Shown: positions 1 through 10,908 of the stretch, one piece after another
Layout of the letters: each line of letters begins with the position of its first letter
How positions within the stretch are numbered: the first letter of the stretch is position 1
From: Ricinus communis
Taxonomy: Eukaryota > Streptophyta > Magnoliopsida > Malpighiales > Euphorbiaceae
Reading direction: 5' to 3'
NCBI RefSeq assembly: GCF_019578655.1
Contig: NC_063260.1
Span: 17,052,001 to 17,116,000 of the forward strand
Length of the DNA: 64,000 bases
Program-made: the position numbers and the translations under genes
The notes under the pieces: generated by a model
What the model saw: only the letters and a program-made list of their open reading frames with translations
What the model was told of the DNA's origin: nothing
Database searches by the model: none

Positions 1-2
1 AG

Positions 3-47
3 TTGGTGAACAAAATTGGCATGCGCCGACTAAGAGATCTTTATTAG
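3..47 (+). pseudogene. C-terminal end of copia pol (RNase H tail)
   Basis: The first bases read in frame as LVNKIGMRRLRDLY followed by a stop at 45-47. This matches the last residues of plant Ty1/copia polyproteins, just after the RNase H domain (the K-I-G-M-R-x-L-x-D-L ending). The rest of the element lies outside the window to the left. The short non-coding stretch that follows, then a polypurine tract and LTR, fits the usual order at the 3' end of such elements. Only the tail is visible, so intactness of pol cannot be judged. Confidence 0.75.
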
Positions 48-267
48 AAGTCACGTTTTCATGAGGGGGAGATTTTGATGCACTGTATTTTTTTTCCTTA
101 GCTTAGATTTTATCCCATTGGACTTTTCTAGCAAAGCTTTTAACGATGCAATATTATGGCACAAGTTTCTTCATGAATAATGTATTTTTTTCTTTATTAA
201 GACTTTTTTCCCATAGGGTTTTTCTTAGTAAAGTTTTAACAAGGCATATTCATCGTAATAGACATCC

Positions 268-480
268 AAGGGGGAGTGTTATGGTAATATTAAAGTATTT
301 GGATTATATTGAATGTCCATCGTTATATCTATAAATAAATATTCTTGTGTAAATTGAACTATATCTCTGTAATCCTTTACATCTATAAATAGGTGATACA
401 ATAAATGTCATACACATATATACAAAAAAATTACTCTTTCTTTTCTCTTTTTTTTTTATTCTTATTTTTTTATTTAAAAA
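268..480 (+). mobile_element. Copia polypurine tract and start of 3' LTR
   Basis: A polypurine tract (AAGGGGGAG, 268-276) is followed directly by TGTTATGG at 277, the expected TG start of a 3' LTR. Inside are CTATAAATAG near 383 (LTR-type TATA box) and a CT/T-rich stretch after 425. I could not place the CA end of the LTR with certainty; 480 is a nominal limit. Confidence 0.6.
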
Positions 481-1084
481 CACACTTTATTCTTATTCTT
501 TATTTCATGCGTTTATTTATTTATTACTAGTTTATTAGTTTTATCATTTATATTGCAAAGTAAATGTGACAAGCCTTAGATAGTTGATGACTTGTCATTT
601 CGTATTTAATATTTTGTAGGATGAAAAATGACAAGTCGGCTTTTTAAATAATATAATATATTACTGAGAGTTTAAATGATAATTCATCTATTCACTAACT
701 GAAAAAATATATATATATTTGATATTTTTCCTGCTTTATTTTTCAAATCTTATTTAATGAAAAAATTATTTTTTCCGTTTAAATAGAAAGTAAAACAATG
801 TATATATATACTTAAATATTAAAGTCATTATCCATATTTCTCTTATAAATAGAAAGTAAAATAATCTATATTTATTTTACTCTTGTTTCTTTTAAGGTAA
901 ATTGAAATCTAAAATGTAATAGTTTTTCAAAATATTTTATATTTTACTGTTGAATGAGTAATAAATATAAAATAATTAAAAAAAATTAAATACATATTAC
1001 TTAGCTTGATAATTGAATGTAATATTATTAAAAATAAACAAAAATTTAGAAGAATTTATATACTAGTTTTTGTTTTTATTTTGG
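481..1084. other. AT-rich intergenic DNA, no gene seen
   Basis: Very AT-rich sequence with no open frame of note, no recognisable LTR boundary and no RNA gene signal. Confidence 0.6.
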
Positions 1085-2735
1085 AATAATTAGAAATACA
1101 GTGTGTAAACTTGTTAAGATTTGACAATCAAGTGTTTAAAATTTTAATAAATTATAATTTAGTGTGTGAAACCGAAAATTATTGATATTTAACTGTTTGA
1201 GAACAGGTAACTATATAAAAGAAGTTGGATAATTATAAAAATGATATGTGGATTTATTTAAATTTTACAATTAAATATTTAAATTATTAAAAGTTATAAT
1301 TTGGTATATGAACCTAGTAAATATATGCAATTGAATATATAGAACAGGTCAATAACAATTACGGATCTGTAATCTTAAAACATAAATTATTAACTTAGCA
1401 GATTAAAAAATATTTTAAAAATATCCACTTCTAATAGAAAATACAACACCTCACTACTACCAATACTTTATTGAAATTATTAAAATTATTTCAGAAATTC
1501 ATAATGTAGTTTTAATATTAATATTAACTAATTATAAAATTATAAAGCATAAGTAGGTTTAAAATAAATTTTTTATGATTTATAATATATATAATTTTAT
1601 AATTATTTAATATTTATACGAAGATTTTGCATGACTAATATTTAATGGCTTCGTATAATGTAAAATTTATTCTTTTTCTTCATAAGATTTGAATAAATAC
1701 TTTTTATAATTTTATTGGAATCTTCATAAAATATATGGTTAATCTATGTTACTTATTGTGTTAGTAAGATAGGATATTGTTTTTAGATAAGTCCCTCTGG
1801 GTCTTACACTTTATCTAGTTACTCTATGAAATATAAAATCACAATAGGTGGAGGGAGGTCTTAAAATTGAGACCTCTAATTCTAAGAACAAAAACTCTTA
1901 TTTTATTCTAATTAAATACATGACTTAAATTTCATATTAATTTTTAAATATTATAATTTTTATTATTCTTATTGTAATTAATTAATTAATTTATTTATTA
2001 TAATGTTTTAAATAATTAAATATATAATTTTGTATACTAATTTATCAAAATTAAGAAATTGTGATAATATTGCAAGAAAAAAATCAAGATTTTTAATTTT
2101 ATTTGCAATTAAATAAAGGTGGTATTCTTGGCATTTACGTGGAGTAGCTTAGTCAACTCCGATGCCATGTTAGCAAGATGATTCCGAATTTTTTAATCGG
2201 TGCTTTAAATTATAAAAATTTTTATTGTTTGTGCTGAAATTCTTAAAATTAAAGTCTTGTTAAATTCGAAAGAAACGCTAAAAGAGTCATGATTATTTTT
2301 TGTAATTAGCTTTATTTTTATCTATCTCTGTAATTTTTATTGTTTAATAAGAAATTTACTTTCTAAATATAAATATTATCTTTTACTATAAAAATATAAT
2401 AGAACTTAATTTATCTATATGAAACTTTTTATAATGACTAGTTTTACATATTTAAATATTAATAGTTTTTTAATTTTTACATATTAAATTATAATTTTTA
2501 AAGATCTAAATAATAAATTATTAAATTTTAATAAGTTCGCATATCATTTGTAATTATTTTTAGAAAAACTGATGTGGATAATTTGTAATATGCTATTGAC
2601 TTATTATTTATATTCAATTGTAAATATTTATAGATTCATAGATCAAATTGTAATTATTAAAATTCTAAATACTTAATTATTAAATTTTAATAAATTTATA
2701 TATTATTTTTGTAATCAGCCGTTTATTTTTCTTCA
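1085..2735. repeat. AT-rich non-coding element with inverted subterminal repeats
   Basis: About 135 bases at 1228-1362 align by eye with the reverse complement of about 2590-2722 (shared blocks such as AATTGAATATA and TTATAATTTGGTATATGAAC-like stretches). Each side also holds a second, more diverged copy of the same unit (about 1115-1225 and about 2465-2560), so two head-to-head dimers flank about 1.1 kb of non-coding DNA. This could be a non-autonomous DNA transposon with subterminal repeats or a chance pair of inverted insertions. No transposase frame is present. Confidence 0.4.
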
Positions 2736-3232
2736 AATCGGAGGTTACTAATGGATAAAAGGTCTTTAAATTATTTTCTTCCTTCATTGATTGGTTTTCG
2801 GTCGTTGACAACTATGAAAAGAATAAAGAAAAGAAAAGAAATAATCTTTCAACTTTCTCTTTAGTTTCTCTCGCCCAAACATACCTATTAATTGGACGGA
2901 GAAGTAACTCAACATATCCACGTGAACTTTCAGGTAATAGGTCCAATCCCCGTCATTTCCCGTACGCTGAGAGAGAGACAGTACATTATTTTGCATGTGA
3001 ATGCCACGTGATTTGGGCAAATTTTAATTGATATGATATAAACAGGAGAAATTATGTTAGAGAAAAGGTACGAATTGGACCATCAGCTAGCGAACTACAT
3101 TGATTGGCATTAGAAACTTTTTTGGCATAGCTCTATAATTGAGTTTTTGCTTTTCTAGCCAGTGGGCGTATGAAATTACTTAACTAAGCTATAATATTAA
3201 GGAGCTATAAATTTACTATGTAACAATTTACA
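2736..3232. other. Intergenic DNA with two CACGTG boxes
   Basis: Slightly less AT-rich than its surroundings. Two CACGTG hexamers (G-box type) lie at 2919-2924 and 3005-3010. A minus-strand 78-codon frame (2784-3020) has no recognisable motif and is probably chance. No gene is adjacent, so a promoter role is speculative. Confidence 0.3.
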
Positions 3233-3658
3233 GTATATATATTTTTTAGATAAAAAGAAATATATCGTTAAAAATTGAAATAAGAAAATATCTTACTATT
3301 AAAAAGTATCAATTAGTAAGAATTTACCATCTTCACTTCGATCAACTATTATTATTATATTTTTTATTTTTGATAATATAGATTTATATTTTAATAGCTC
3401 AAAAATATTATAGTTTGACTGTTAAATCAATATTGTAAAATTAATTATTTCTTAAACAATGATTTAATAGTCAGATAATTGAATTAAGAGTTATTAGACT
3501 CCAAACTCATATTATTAAACATGAACAATATGATAATAATAACTGATCGAGTGTAGGTGTTCGAATCCTTATAAATCGAAACTTTTAACGGTGAGATACA
3601 TTCTTTTTATCATAATTTATAATTACATATCTCTCTTTGTCTAAAAAATACCGCATAC
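3233..3658. mobile_element. Foldback MITE-like element
   Basis: The whole 426-bp stretch is an imperfect hairpin. The left end (TATTTTTTAGATAAAAAG, about 3239-3256) pairs with the right end (CTCTTTGTCTAAAAAATA, about 3632-3650). Inner arms around 3330-3355 and 3535-3560 pair through CGATCAACTATTATTATTA-like sequence. The centre (TGACTGTTAAATCAA near 3418; TTGATTTAATAGTCA-like near 3460) continues the pairing. No coding capacity. No clear target duplication was identified, so the superfamily is unassigned. Confidence 0.55.
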
Positions 3659-4189
3659 TATAAATTATAAAACAGTATAATTATAAGGTACTTTTGTACT
3701 TATCCCTATTAATAAATAACACTATAGCTAATACGTACAATAGAGGTTGGACTTAATAATTATAAAGTCTTATTAGCTAACTTATTTTACATCAGTCTTT
3801 ATTTAAAACCAAGCCCCATATTTTTAGTAGAGTTACTAAATTCATAAGTAATGAAATGCTAATCCCTATTATGGCCTTGCTTTTTTTATTTTATTTACTT
3901 AAAATAGCTTTATAAACCATCCTTTCTTCTTTCTTTTTCTTTTTTTTTTTAACTTTTTAGTTGAAAAGATAAATTAAATTAATTTTTGTACTAAAATTTA
4001 TATGAAATCTTTACTGCTAAAGTTGCTATAGTGATTTAGTTTTGAATTTTATTTTTTTGCATTATTATAAGTTTTCTTAATATATTTTATAATATTTTTT
4101 TCTTTATTTACATACTAAATTTGAATTATAATTATTTATAAGCTTTAATAAAGAAAATACTAAAATTTATCCAATAAACATGCCATTCA
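3659..4189. other. AT-rich intergenic DNA, nothing recognised
   Basis: Low-complexity AT-rich DNA with T-rich runs; no frame, repeat boundary or RNA gene seen. Confidence 0.5.
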
Positions 4190-4608
4190 GCTCCTCCAAG
4201 CCTCATCGGAGCCGAAAATTTTAGGCCTCAATTTGGTGGCTCTCGATATAATTAATTTAATATAATTTAATTAATTGATAGTTTAATTGTAAATATCATG
4301 AATTTATTTGTGCAATTAATTATTATTCGGCTTGGAGATAATCGTTGGCTATGAATAATTAATTTAGATACCAAAAAATTATTTGTAAGTGGTTGTAGAA
4401 TAAATAATTATTTCGGACAGTTAATTAATATTTGTTATCTGAGTTGTGTTGCGAAGTCGGAAAAAATAATGCAGTTTTGATGGCTCGACTCTTGTAAAAT
4501 ATTTGGTGAATATTATAAGTGTTTCTAGAAGGATTTGGACCCCTTATACGGGAATTTCCAAGTCGAGATCAATTGGAATTCTTAGGCAATCTAAATCTAG
4601 AAATCTAA
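4190..4608 (+). mobile_element. Older long-LTR fragment, left part (split by solo LTR)
   Basis: Sequence from about 4440 to 4603 is a diverged version of 5745-5940 inside the neighbouring solo LTR: both have a gcgaagtcgg/gtgaagtttgg block, GACTCxTxTTGT, a GTGTTTCTAGAAGGATTTGGACC-like block and CTTAGxxxxTCTAxAxCTAG. The homology resumes at 7366 on the other side of the solo LTR, so this and 7366-8551 are the two halves of one older LTR lacking its 5' third. TCTAA at 4604-4608 is the left target-site copy. Confidence 0.65.
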
Positions 4609-7360
4609 TGTAACACCCGGAAATTTTTTTTTATATATTTAATAGTGAGTTTTTATTTAAATTAATTTTAGCTTTATTTTTATTCAAGTAAACTATTTGA
4701 GAAATGATTATATTTTGGTTATTCAAATTTTTCCAAATACATATTTATATAAATAAAATTATATATTGAAAAAATTATGATAGAAATTGTAAGGGATGTT
4801 TTTATAAAAGAATTTTGAGAAAATTGGTATTATAATTGATTAGTAGTATTAAATTTTGAGTTGGAAATTGATTATTTAATTTAATTGTGTATAGGATTTA
4901 ATTAGAGGATTATTTTGGAATAAGGCTAAAAAGAAGTTTGGGGGTCAAATTGGAATTCTGCAGGATGAAATTGTAAGTAATTAAGGAAGTTGAGGGACCA
5001 AATTGTAATAAGGAAAAGTTCGGGGGCCTAATGTCGATATTGAAAGAAATGGAATCGGGGAGAGATAGGAGATCGGGAGAGAGAGAGAGGGCGATGGCCG
5101 AAGAAGAAGGGAAGGAAGGCGGCGGCATGGTGACTAGCTCGGGCGCGGAGGCCGGGCGAATGGCGGCAGCAGCTCCAATGCAGAAGTGAGGTGGCGAGAA
5201 TCGCGTGTGGCGGCGGCTTCCTACCGCTTCCTGGCTGTTGGCGGTCGAGTTGGGTGGCGATCGGCTCTCTGAGAGCTTTCTTTGGCGTGTGGTGGCCGGA
5301 GACGGAAGATCCGGTGGAGAGAGATAATGGTGGCAGCCGGCATTTTTGGGCTTTTCCGGCGAGCTCCGGCGGAGGATGGACGATCGGAGGACGTATCCCG
5401 ACTCTCCTCAGCTCAAGCTTCGCGATGGCACTGGTTTCGTGGCGATCGGGCTTCGTTTGCGAATCGACGGTCGAGATCGTCCGCAAATCTCTCCGGATGA
5501 TCGGGTGTCGGATCGAAAAATCGGAAGGTGGATCGGATCGGCCGTTGTGAGTTCGTTGGTGTGTTCGGATCGTCGATCGGACTCCGGCGGCCGGAGGCGA
5601 GTCGACCGAGTGTCTCGGTAATTTTCTCTGGCCGTTGATCTTAGAAATCCTTGATTTTAAATTTGTGTCTATTGGATTATTTTGAGTATTTGATGATTTT
5701 TATGAGTCAAAATATTTGTCCGCTGCCTCGCCATAGTCGATTTTGTATGTGTGAGTCGGGAAATAGTGAAGTTTGGGGACCCGACTCCTATTGTTTGAAT
5801 CATTAAGTATTTGAAGTGTTCTTCTGGCAGGTCCTGGACCCGTTTTTACGGGGATTAATGTTCGTGTTGTAGGGGAGGTTCGCATGATTTTCGGTGAGAA
5901 TTCTCCGAATCGAGATTCTTAGCCCTAGGAGTCTAGACCTAGGATTAATGATGGATTGTCTCAGCGTATTGATAAATTGTTTTCCGTGATTAGATGATCT
6001 GTCTGTTCGGCTCGCTCCTACCGAGGCACCGGAGCAGAGCTAGGAGGTCGCCAAACCTGTGAGTTAAAGTCATTTAATCATTGCACTATTGCTAAGTCTG
6101 ATTTAATATGCTATTTTGAAAGTTTATGCATAATATGGTTATTAGTATCGCAACGTAAATGATTTCACTGGACTATTAATTATTGAAAATAATATAAATA
6201 TTATTATTAGTAACGTTATAATAATACAGATATTATTATTCTGTCGACACGAATTGCACGTTGCCTTATCCTAAACTTTTAATCTTTATTTTGATATGTG
6301 TTGAATGATTTCATTAGACAATGATATTTATTAAATGTGGTGATTGCGATTTGGGAAATGTGGCTTGTAGAACATGCCGCCTGATGGGTTACATCAGGAC
6401 CGCGTGCGCACCGGTAATAATCATGGATATGTAATAAGATATTTATGGGTTTGCCCTGGTCGAGCATGGCTCTCTGGGCTGATTTGTGTAAATTGCCGGA
6501 AGTAAGGTCCCTGGTCGAGCATTGCTCTCGGGGCGCCGGCTTATTTGGATACTTAAGTGACCAGACTGGAGGTAAGGTCCCTGGTCGAGCATTGCTCTCG
6601 GGGCGCCAGTCTTATTGGATTAAGAGAGCCGAATGGCTACTAGATTTCTTATTTGGATACTTAAGTGACCAGACTGGAGGTAAGGTCCCTGGTCGAGCAT
6701 TGCTCTCGGGGCGCCAGTCTTATTGGATTAAGAGAGCCGAATGGCTACTAGATTTTGGGGTTTAGGGTTCTACCGAGCCACTCGTCCCGTGGTATGATTA
6801 TAATATGGATTGTATTTACGTGCATGGTTGATATTTTGATTCGAATGATTAATATTTTATGTGAAGGATATAGTAGGGTATGATTATAGTATGGTTTGAT
6901 ATACTGATTTGAATAATCTATGTTTTCTGAGAAGAATGCAATAGTCCCCAGATTATTTGATTTTAACTCACTCTCGAGACTGACAGTCTCATTTTTACTG
7001 TTTTCCAGATTCGTGACTGTTAGTTCTCCTGCGACTCTTATTCAGTAACCCGACTCCTTCATCATCGGGTGATGTATTTGATTTGGTATGTAAATTGGTA
7101 AATCTTAGATTCTCCGCAGTAGTAAATAGTAGATGTATCAGTTGTAAATTTTCCCGAGCTTCCGGGTCTCGTCTAGTTTTTCCGTAGACCGAAGTAATTT
7201 TGTAAAGTGTAACTATTAAGATAATTTGTGGTTTTAATAATATTAATTTGAGATGAGATTTGTTTAAATCAGTGAGTGTCAGGCTTACTACGGGTTTCGA
7301 TGGCCTTAAGCCTACCCATTCCCTAGTGCCGGTCACGGGCCCATGGGTGGGGTCGTGACA
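4609..7360 (+). mobile_element. Solo LTR 1 (2.75 kb, gypsy-type, TSD TCTAA)
   Basis: Starts TGTAACACCCGG at 4609 and ends GGGGTCGTGACA at 7360, with TG/CA termini. It is flanked by a perfect 5-bp target duplication TCTAA (4604-4608 and 7361-7365). No gag, pol, PBS or polypurine tract lies between the ends, so it is a solo LTR left by unequal recombination. A GC-rich block (about 5040-5620) contrasts with AT-rich flanks. TGTAACACCC-type ends and this length fit Tekay/Del-like chromovirus LTRs, which is inference. A relative lies at 45364-48288. Confidence 0.85.
6540..6755 (+). repeat. Perfect 2 x 108-bp tandem duplication inside solo LTR 1
   Basis: Units 6540-6647 and 6648-6755 are identical by eye. 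Each contains GGTCCCTGGTCGAGCATTGC and ends in GGCTACTAGATTT. A partial third relative precedes them (about 6500-6539). Because 108 is a multiple of three, a spurious frame over the array shows a perfect 36-residue repeat. The related LTR at 45364-48288 and the older fragment at 7366-8551 lack this perfect duplication. Confidence 0.85.
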
Positions 7361-7365
7361 TCTAA

Positions 7366-8551
7366 GCTTAGGATTAATTATGAAATATTTTATTAATTTA
7401 ATTATTTTCGTGAATAGATAACCCGTCGGTTTAGCCAGCCCCACCAAAGGCATAGGAGCAGCTAGAGAAAACTCGGCAGAACTAAGAGTTAAAGTCATAT
7501 CCGAAATTAAAAGCAAATTTTATTTGATTAGTAAATATTATTATTATCATTAGCATTATTAGCATTATTACATTTTATTTTCATTCTTTCTAATATTATT
7601 ATTATTATTGTTACTTGTTGTCATTACATTTATTATTATTATTTTTATCATTATTATTATTATAAACATGACATTATTAATTTATGTTCATTATAACTGA
7701 CGTTATTTAATTTTAGTATTTATTGTTGAATCGAATAATATTATAAATTTTTATGTATCATGTTACTTTAATTTTATTGATGCTATTTGAAATTGTGGTT
7801 CGGGGTGAGACAATAGGAGAATATGCCACATGATGGGTTGCATCAGAACTATGCACATATCAGTATAAATCAGAGACAGGTAATAGGAAAATATTTGGTG
7901 CTTTATACCTGCTCGAGCATAGCTCTTTAGGCTTATAGAGTTTTGATTTGCCGGAGGAAAGGTCCCTGGTCGAGTATTGCTCTCTTGAGCGCCGGCTGTA
8001 TTGGTATTTAAGTGACCATACTGGATTTAAAGACCTTAGTCGAGCTTCGCTCTCTAGGCGCTAGTTTCATTGGAATAAGAGAGCCGAAAGGTTGATTGAA
8101 TTAGGGATTTAGGATTCTGCCGAGGTACTCGTCTCGTGTATATTAAAATTACATTTTTCTAAATTATGATATGACACGTATTTATTATTTTGTGATATTC
8201 TATATTATTTAAATAATTATTTTATATACATGATTGCTTTAATTCAGACTATATAATTTTAACTCACACCCCAGAGTGACAGTCTCAATTTAATTATGTT
8301 CAAACTTCATATTTTTCTCCTACATGATGAACAACCTGATAATGTATTCATTTTATTATTACTGATGAATCAGTATAAATTCTACTGTATTTGCGGATGA
8401 GTGTCAGTAGACACAGTGTATGATATATTGATTGGAATTATAATTTAATTTAAGTTAGTGATCAGTTAAGCTTGCTACAGGTTTCAGTGGCCTTAAGCCT
8501 ACTCATTCCCTAGCGCCGGTCATGAGCCCACAGAACGGGTCATATGACATT
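7366..8551 (+). mobile_element. Older long-LTR fragment, right part
   Basis: Continues the LTR interrupted at 4608. Blocks shared with 5990-7360 of the solo LTR include ACCCGTCGGTTTAGCCAGCC-like sequence with GAGTTAAAGTCAT (7490), the GAACATGCCxCxTGATGGGTT block (7823), GGTCCCTGGTCGAG (7960), AAGAGAGCCGAAxGG (8078) and the terminal CACTCATTCCCTAGYGCCGGTCA block (about 8500). It ends near 8551 where family-A retroelement DNA begins. It is clearly more diverged than solo LTR 1, hence older. Confidence 0.65.
7530..7680. repeat. Degenerate ATT-rich microsatellite
   Basis: Runs of ATT, interrupted by CATT and CATTAGC variants, within the older LTR fragment. Confidence 0.6.
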
Positions 8552-8587
8552 GGTAGTGCATGCTGGTGGGTCAGTTGGCAAATTAAA

Positions 8588-9480
8588 CTAAAAGTCATCT
8601 TGCGGATGAGGTATGTTAGGCAAAATGTGTTTTTTCTTATCCATGAGCTGCAAGATTTCAAGACCCATCAATTTTGGCAATCCATCTAACATCATTGCCG
8701 AAAGTCCATAAAAAACCCGCAGATTCTTAGCTAGCCTTATTATATACATACCTCCACACAAACACTCTTTGTCTAATTTTTTGGCCTGCTCTAGCAAATA
8801 CACCAATAAACTCAAAGCCACATTGTACCATATACCCTCATCTAATCAGATCAAATAAAATAGGTCCTGTTAATAAGAAATGCATAAAACGCAGTGGAAA
8901 AGAATCGAAAGTGGAGGCTTTTGGTTTAGAGTGACATACCTAGGTGCATTGGGCTCCAAATTTGCCGAGACCACTTTCGGAGTGCGATTTCCGAAGAACC
9001 TGAAAGGTGCATGCCTATATTCATCAGATTTCACTTCTTCCTCAGTGTAGATACCCATAGCAATGGCGAACTCATTCATCGACATGTCAAAATATTTTCT
9101 TCCCAATTGAAACTTCACTGTTTTACCGTACGATCAATCCGTGAGCCAACCTCAAAACATAGCGTACACAAGAATTAAGGGTGATTTCTCTATAAGCAGG
9201 CTTCGAAATCTCAAATTTTTTTTTCCAATGCCAGTTGGTTCACCTATCCTCTAAGTTGCTCCTTAAAACTAATAGAATGCATAAACTCCCAATCAAGGTG
9301 ACAAGTTAGGCAAAATTTCTTGTTGGCTAAATTTTCAAACCGTGCTCAAGAGACGTTATCGCTAAATTGCATGGATGGATGATTGTGGTTGAAAAAAACC
9401 AATGGTGCGACTGAATAAAGGGCTTGAGATGAAGAACTCCCACTCCTTGGATGTTTTATTGAATTAGGCAAAAGTTTGCT
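8588..9480 (-). pseudogene. Env-position ORF of family A (Athila/plant-transposon-protein-like), broken
   Basis: Two minus-strand frames (9118-8870 and 8821-8588), plus the reading upstream to about 9480, form one broken gene. The visible part includes KKFC(L)T-x-HLDWEF near 9310, LGRKYFDMSMNEFAIAMGIYT at 9118-9050, and GGMYIIRLAKNL near 8740. The same order occurs at 29235-28310 in family B (FTMSVQQFGVHLGLWTEEDV; FGTYITRLVWSLGV). Known relatives are annotated as Athila ORF-1 or putative plant transposon protein; their function is not established. It lies 3' of pol, where env-like ORFs of Athila sit. Stops after CISY and near 9360 make it non-functional. Confidence 0.6.
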
Positions 9481-9640
9481 TTTTGGATGCACTTTTCTTA
9501 GGTAGAGAAAGAGAGAGAAAATAGTGAAAGAGAAAGAGAAAAAAAAAGGGGAGAAGAGTTTGTTTAAAAGAAGAAATAGTGTTTGGAGGCAAAGGGAGTG
9601 AGAAGAGATGAAGAAAAGATGATGAGATTTTAGAGAAAAA
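9481..9640 (-). other. Pyrimidine-rich leader before the env-position ORF
   Basis: On the minus strand this is CT-rich (CTCTTTCTCTTTCAC and similar runs), directly upstream of the env-position reading frame. It may be its 5' leader. No start codon is clear because the frame is broken. Confidence 0.35.
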
Positions 9641-9732
9641 GAGTTAGGCGACTAGGTTTGTTTTATGACCAAGTGAGAAAATGAGAAACGGACTTATAAA
9701 TATTATGTTTTTCTGTTCCAAATAAGAAGAGA

Positions 9733-10020
9733 AATGGTCGTGTGACATCTTAAAAGCGACAACGTGTTTAAGGGTATGACTCACAGGGGCCGTGTCCCTC
9801 ATTGTGTGGATTGGTTTTACTTCAGGATGTTTTGTGTGCTTGGGTAATGGACACGAGTGTGTCATCTTCTAAGTGTGATTCAAATAGTTACTATGGTTTT
9901 TCTCAATTTCACATGGGGTGGACACAAGCGTGTCACCTCCCCGTGTCATATGCATTCATTCTCAGCCTATTTATTCTGTTCCACACAGGAAGAGACACGG
10001 CCGTGTGGCTCCCTGTGTGG
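9733..10020. repeat. Cluster of CACGG/CCGTG palindromes (family A internal)
   Basis: Short palindromic units of the ACACGGCCGTGTGG kind recur at irregular spacing: GGTCGTGTGAC, GGGGCCGTGTCCC, GACACGAGTGTGTC, GACACAAGCGTGTC, CCCCGTGTC, GACACGGCCGTGTGG. The cluster lies between the post-pol ORF and the env-position ORF. Comparable clusters occur in the LTRs of families A and B. Spacing is irregular and units differ, so this is not a simple tandem array. Confidence 0.75.
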
Positions 10021-10299
10021 CGCATAATATTATGTATATTCACATTTTTCTTTTGAAAGGAATCATGCAACTAACTTGCATATGCCTTATTCAATCATAA
10101 ATAAAATTGACAAATGAAAATGCACATAAACATGTTTAAATACCAAATAAAATTTAAATTGAAAGAAATTAAACTTATCATTAAATATAAAGAACTAATC
10201 AAAACTAAAACAACTCGACTCTAAATCCTAAACGAAACTAAATAACAATCAACTAACTAAAAGACCAAAAGAATGGCTTCCTTGAGCGTCCTCTCCCTC
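10021..10299. other. Non-coding internal DNA of family A
   Basis: A-rich stretch between the palindrome cluster and the post-pol ORF; no frame or signal recognised. Confidence 0.4.
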
Positions 10300-10826
10300 T
10301 CTTAACTTTAGGAGGCTGCAGAACTTTTCTTGGATGTTCTTGTCCTCTTTTGGTGTCGAGATGACACAATCACGCTTCCTAGGATGACCTCAAGGTCTTA
10401 GGGTAGGTGGGGTGGCTTCTCGACCTTCCCAATCACTAGGTTCGCTAGGATCACTCTCTATATTTGCATTAGATTTTGGATCTTCATCCAAAGTGTTATC
10501 TTCGTACAAATATCTCTCTTAGTAAGCACTTTCACGACGCTCATTCTCCACTATTTTCTTTAAAGTATAGACTTGTTTATGGGTTTTGGGATATGCTATT
10601 TGATAAGCTAATATTGCAGTAAACTCCTTCGGTCTTGGATCCATGGTTTTCTTTTCCTATAGAATGATGCCCATCTTTTAATGGATGTTGAACGAGGTAA
10701 GGAAAAACCCTGCTTCACAAATCTATCTGGGTGTGGTGTGGATAATCTTGACCTATGTCTAGATTTAGGTAGTGATGATGAAGGTGAAGAAGGAACATCA
10801 TGCACCTGGTTTTCTTGAATACTCAT
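10300..10826 (-). pseudogene. Post-pol small ORF of family A (minus copy)
   Basis: Starts at the ATG ending at 10826 (MSIQENQVHDVPSSPSSSLP), followed by KSRHRSR and a basic FYRKRKPW motif, then a stop after 72 codons. Homology with the plus copy at 62643 continues past that stop through YERAYS/NERRE-like sequence (near 10540) and a GHPRKR motif (near 10380), so the original protein was roughly 170 residues. It is serine/proline- and arginine-rich, with no family I can name. The start is supported by exact agreement with the plus copy (MSS-x-E-T-H-V-x-D-V). It sits downstream of integrase with its own TATA-like upstream segment. Confidence 0.6.
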
Positions 10827-10869
10827 GGCTATTAGAGAAGCAGAAAGAATGAAAAATCTAAAAATAAGG

Positions 10870-10908
10870 TAGATGAGATCTTATTTATAGAGCAATTCCC
10901 AAGAGTTC
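10870..10908 (-). promoter_or_regulatory. Conserved TATA segment upstream of post-pol ORF (minus copy)
   Basis: The minus strand reads AGAACTCTTG-x-GAATTGCTCTATAAATAAG, ending about 50-60 bp before the ORF start at 10826. The plus copy at 62552-62591 has AGAACTCTTGAGATGTGCTCTATAAATAG at about the same distance. Conservation of the TATA box with its upstream 20 bases in two diverged copies suggests an internal promoter for the downstream ORF. Promoter activity is inference. Confidence 0.5.

Noticed and set aside
2784..3020. 78-codon minus-strand frame near two G-boxes
   Set aside because: No homology recognised and no supporting gene structure; G-boxes alone are weak evidence.
3550..3575. GTTCGAATCC resembling a pol III B box, possible tRNA or SINE
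   Set aside because: No A box at proper distance, no cloverleaf, no A-rich tail; it lies in the arm of the foldback element.
5028..5486. 152-codon minus-strand frame in solo LTR 1
   Set aside because: It is opposite to conserved plus-strand frames in a GC-rich LTR block where all frames tend to be open; no motif is seen.
6445..6765. 106-codon plus-strand frame with a perfect 36-residue tandem repeat
   Set aside because: It is the translation of the 108-bp LTR duplication; the same region in the related LTR is not open and no protein family fits.
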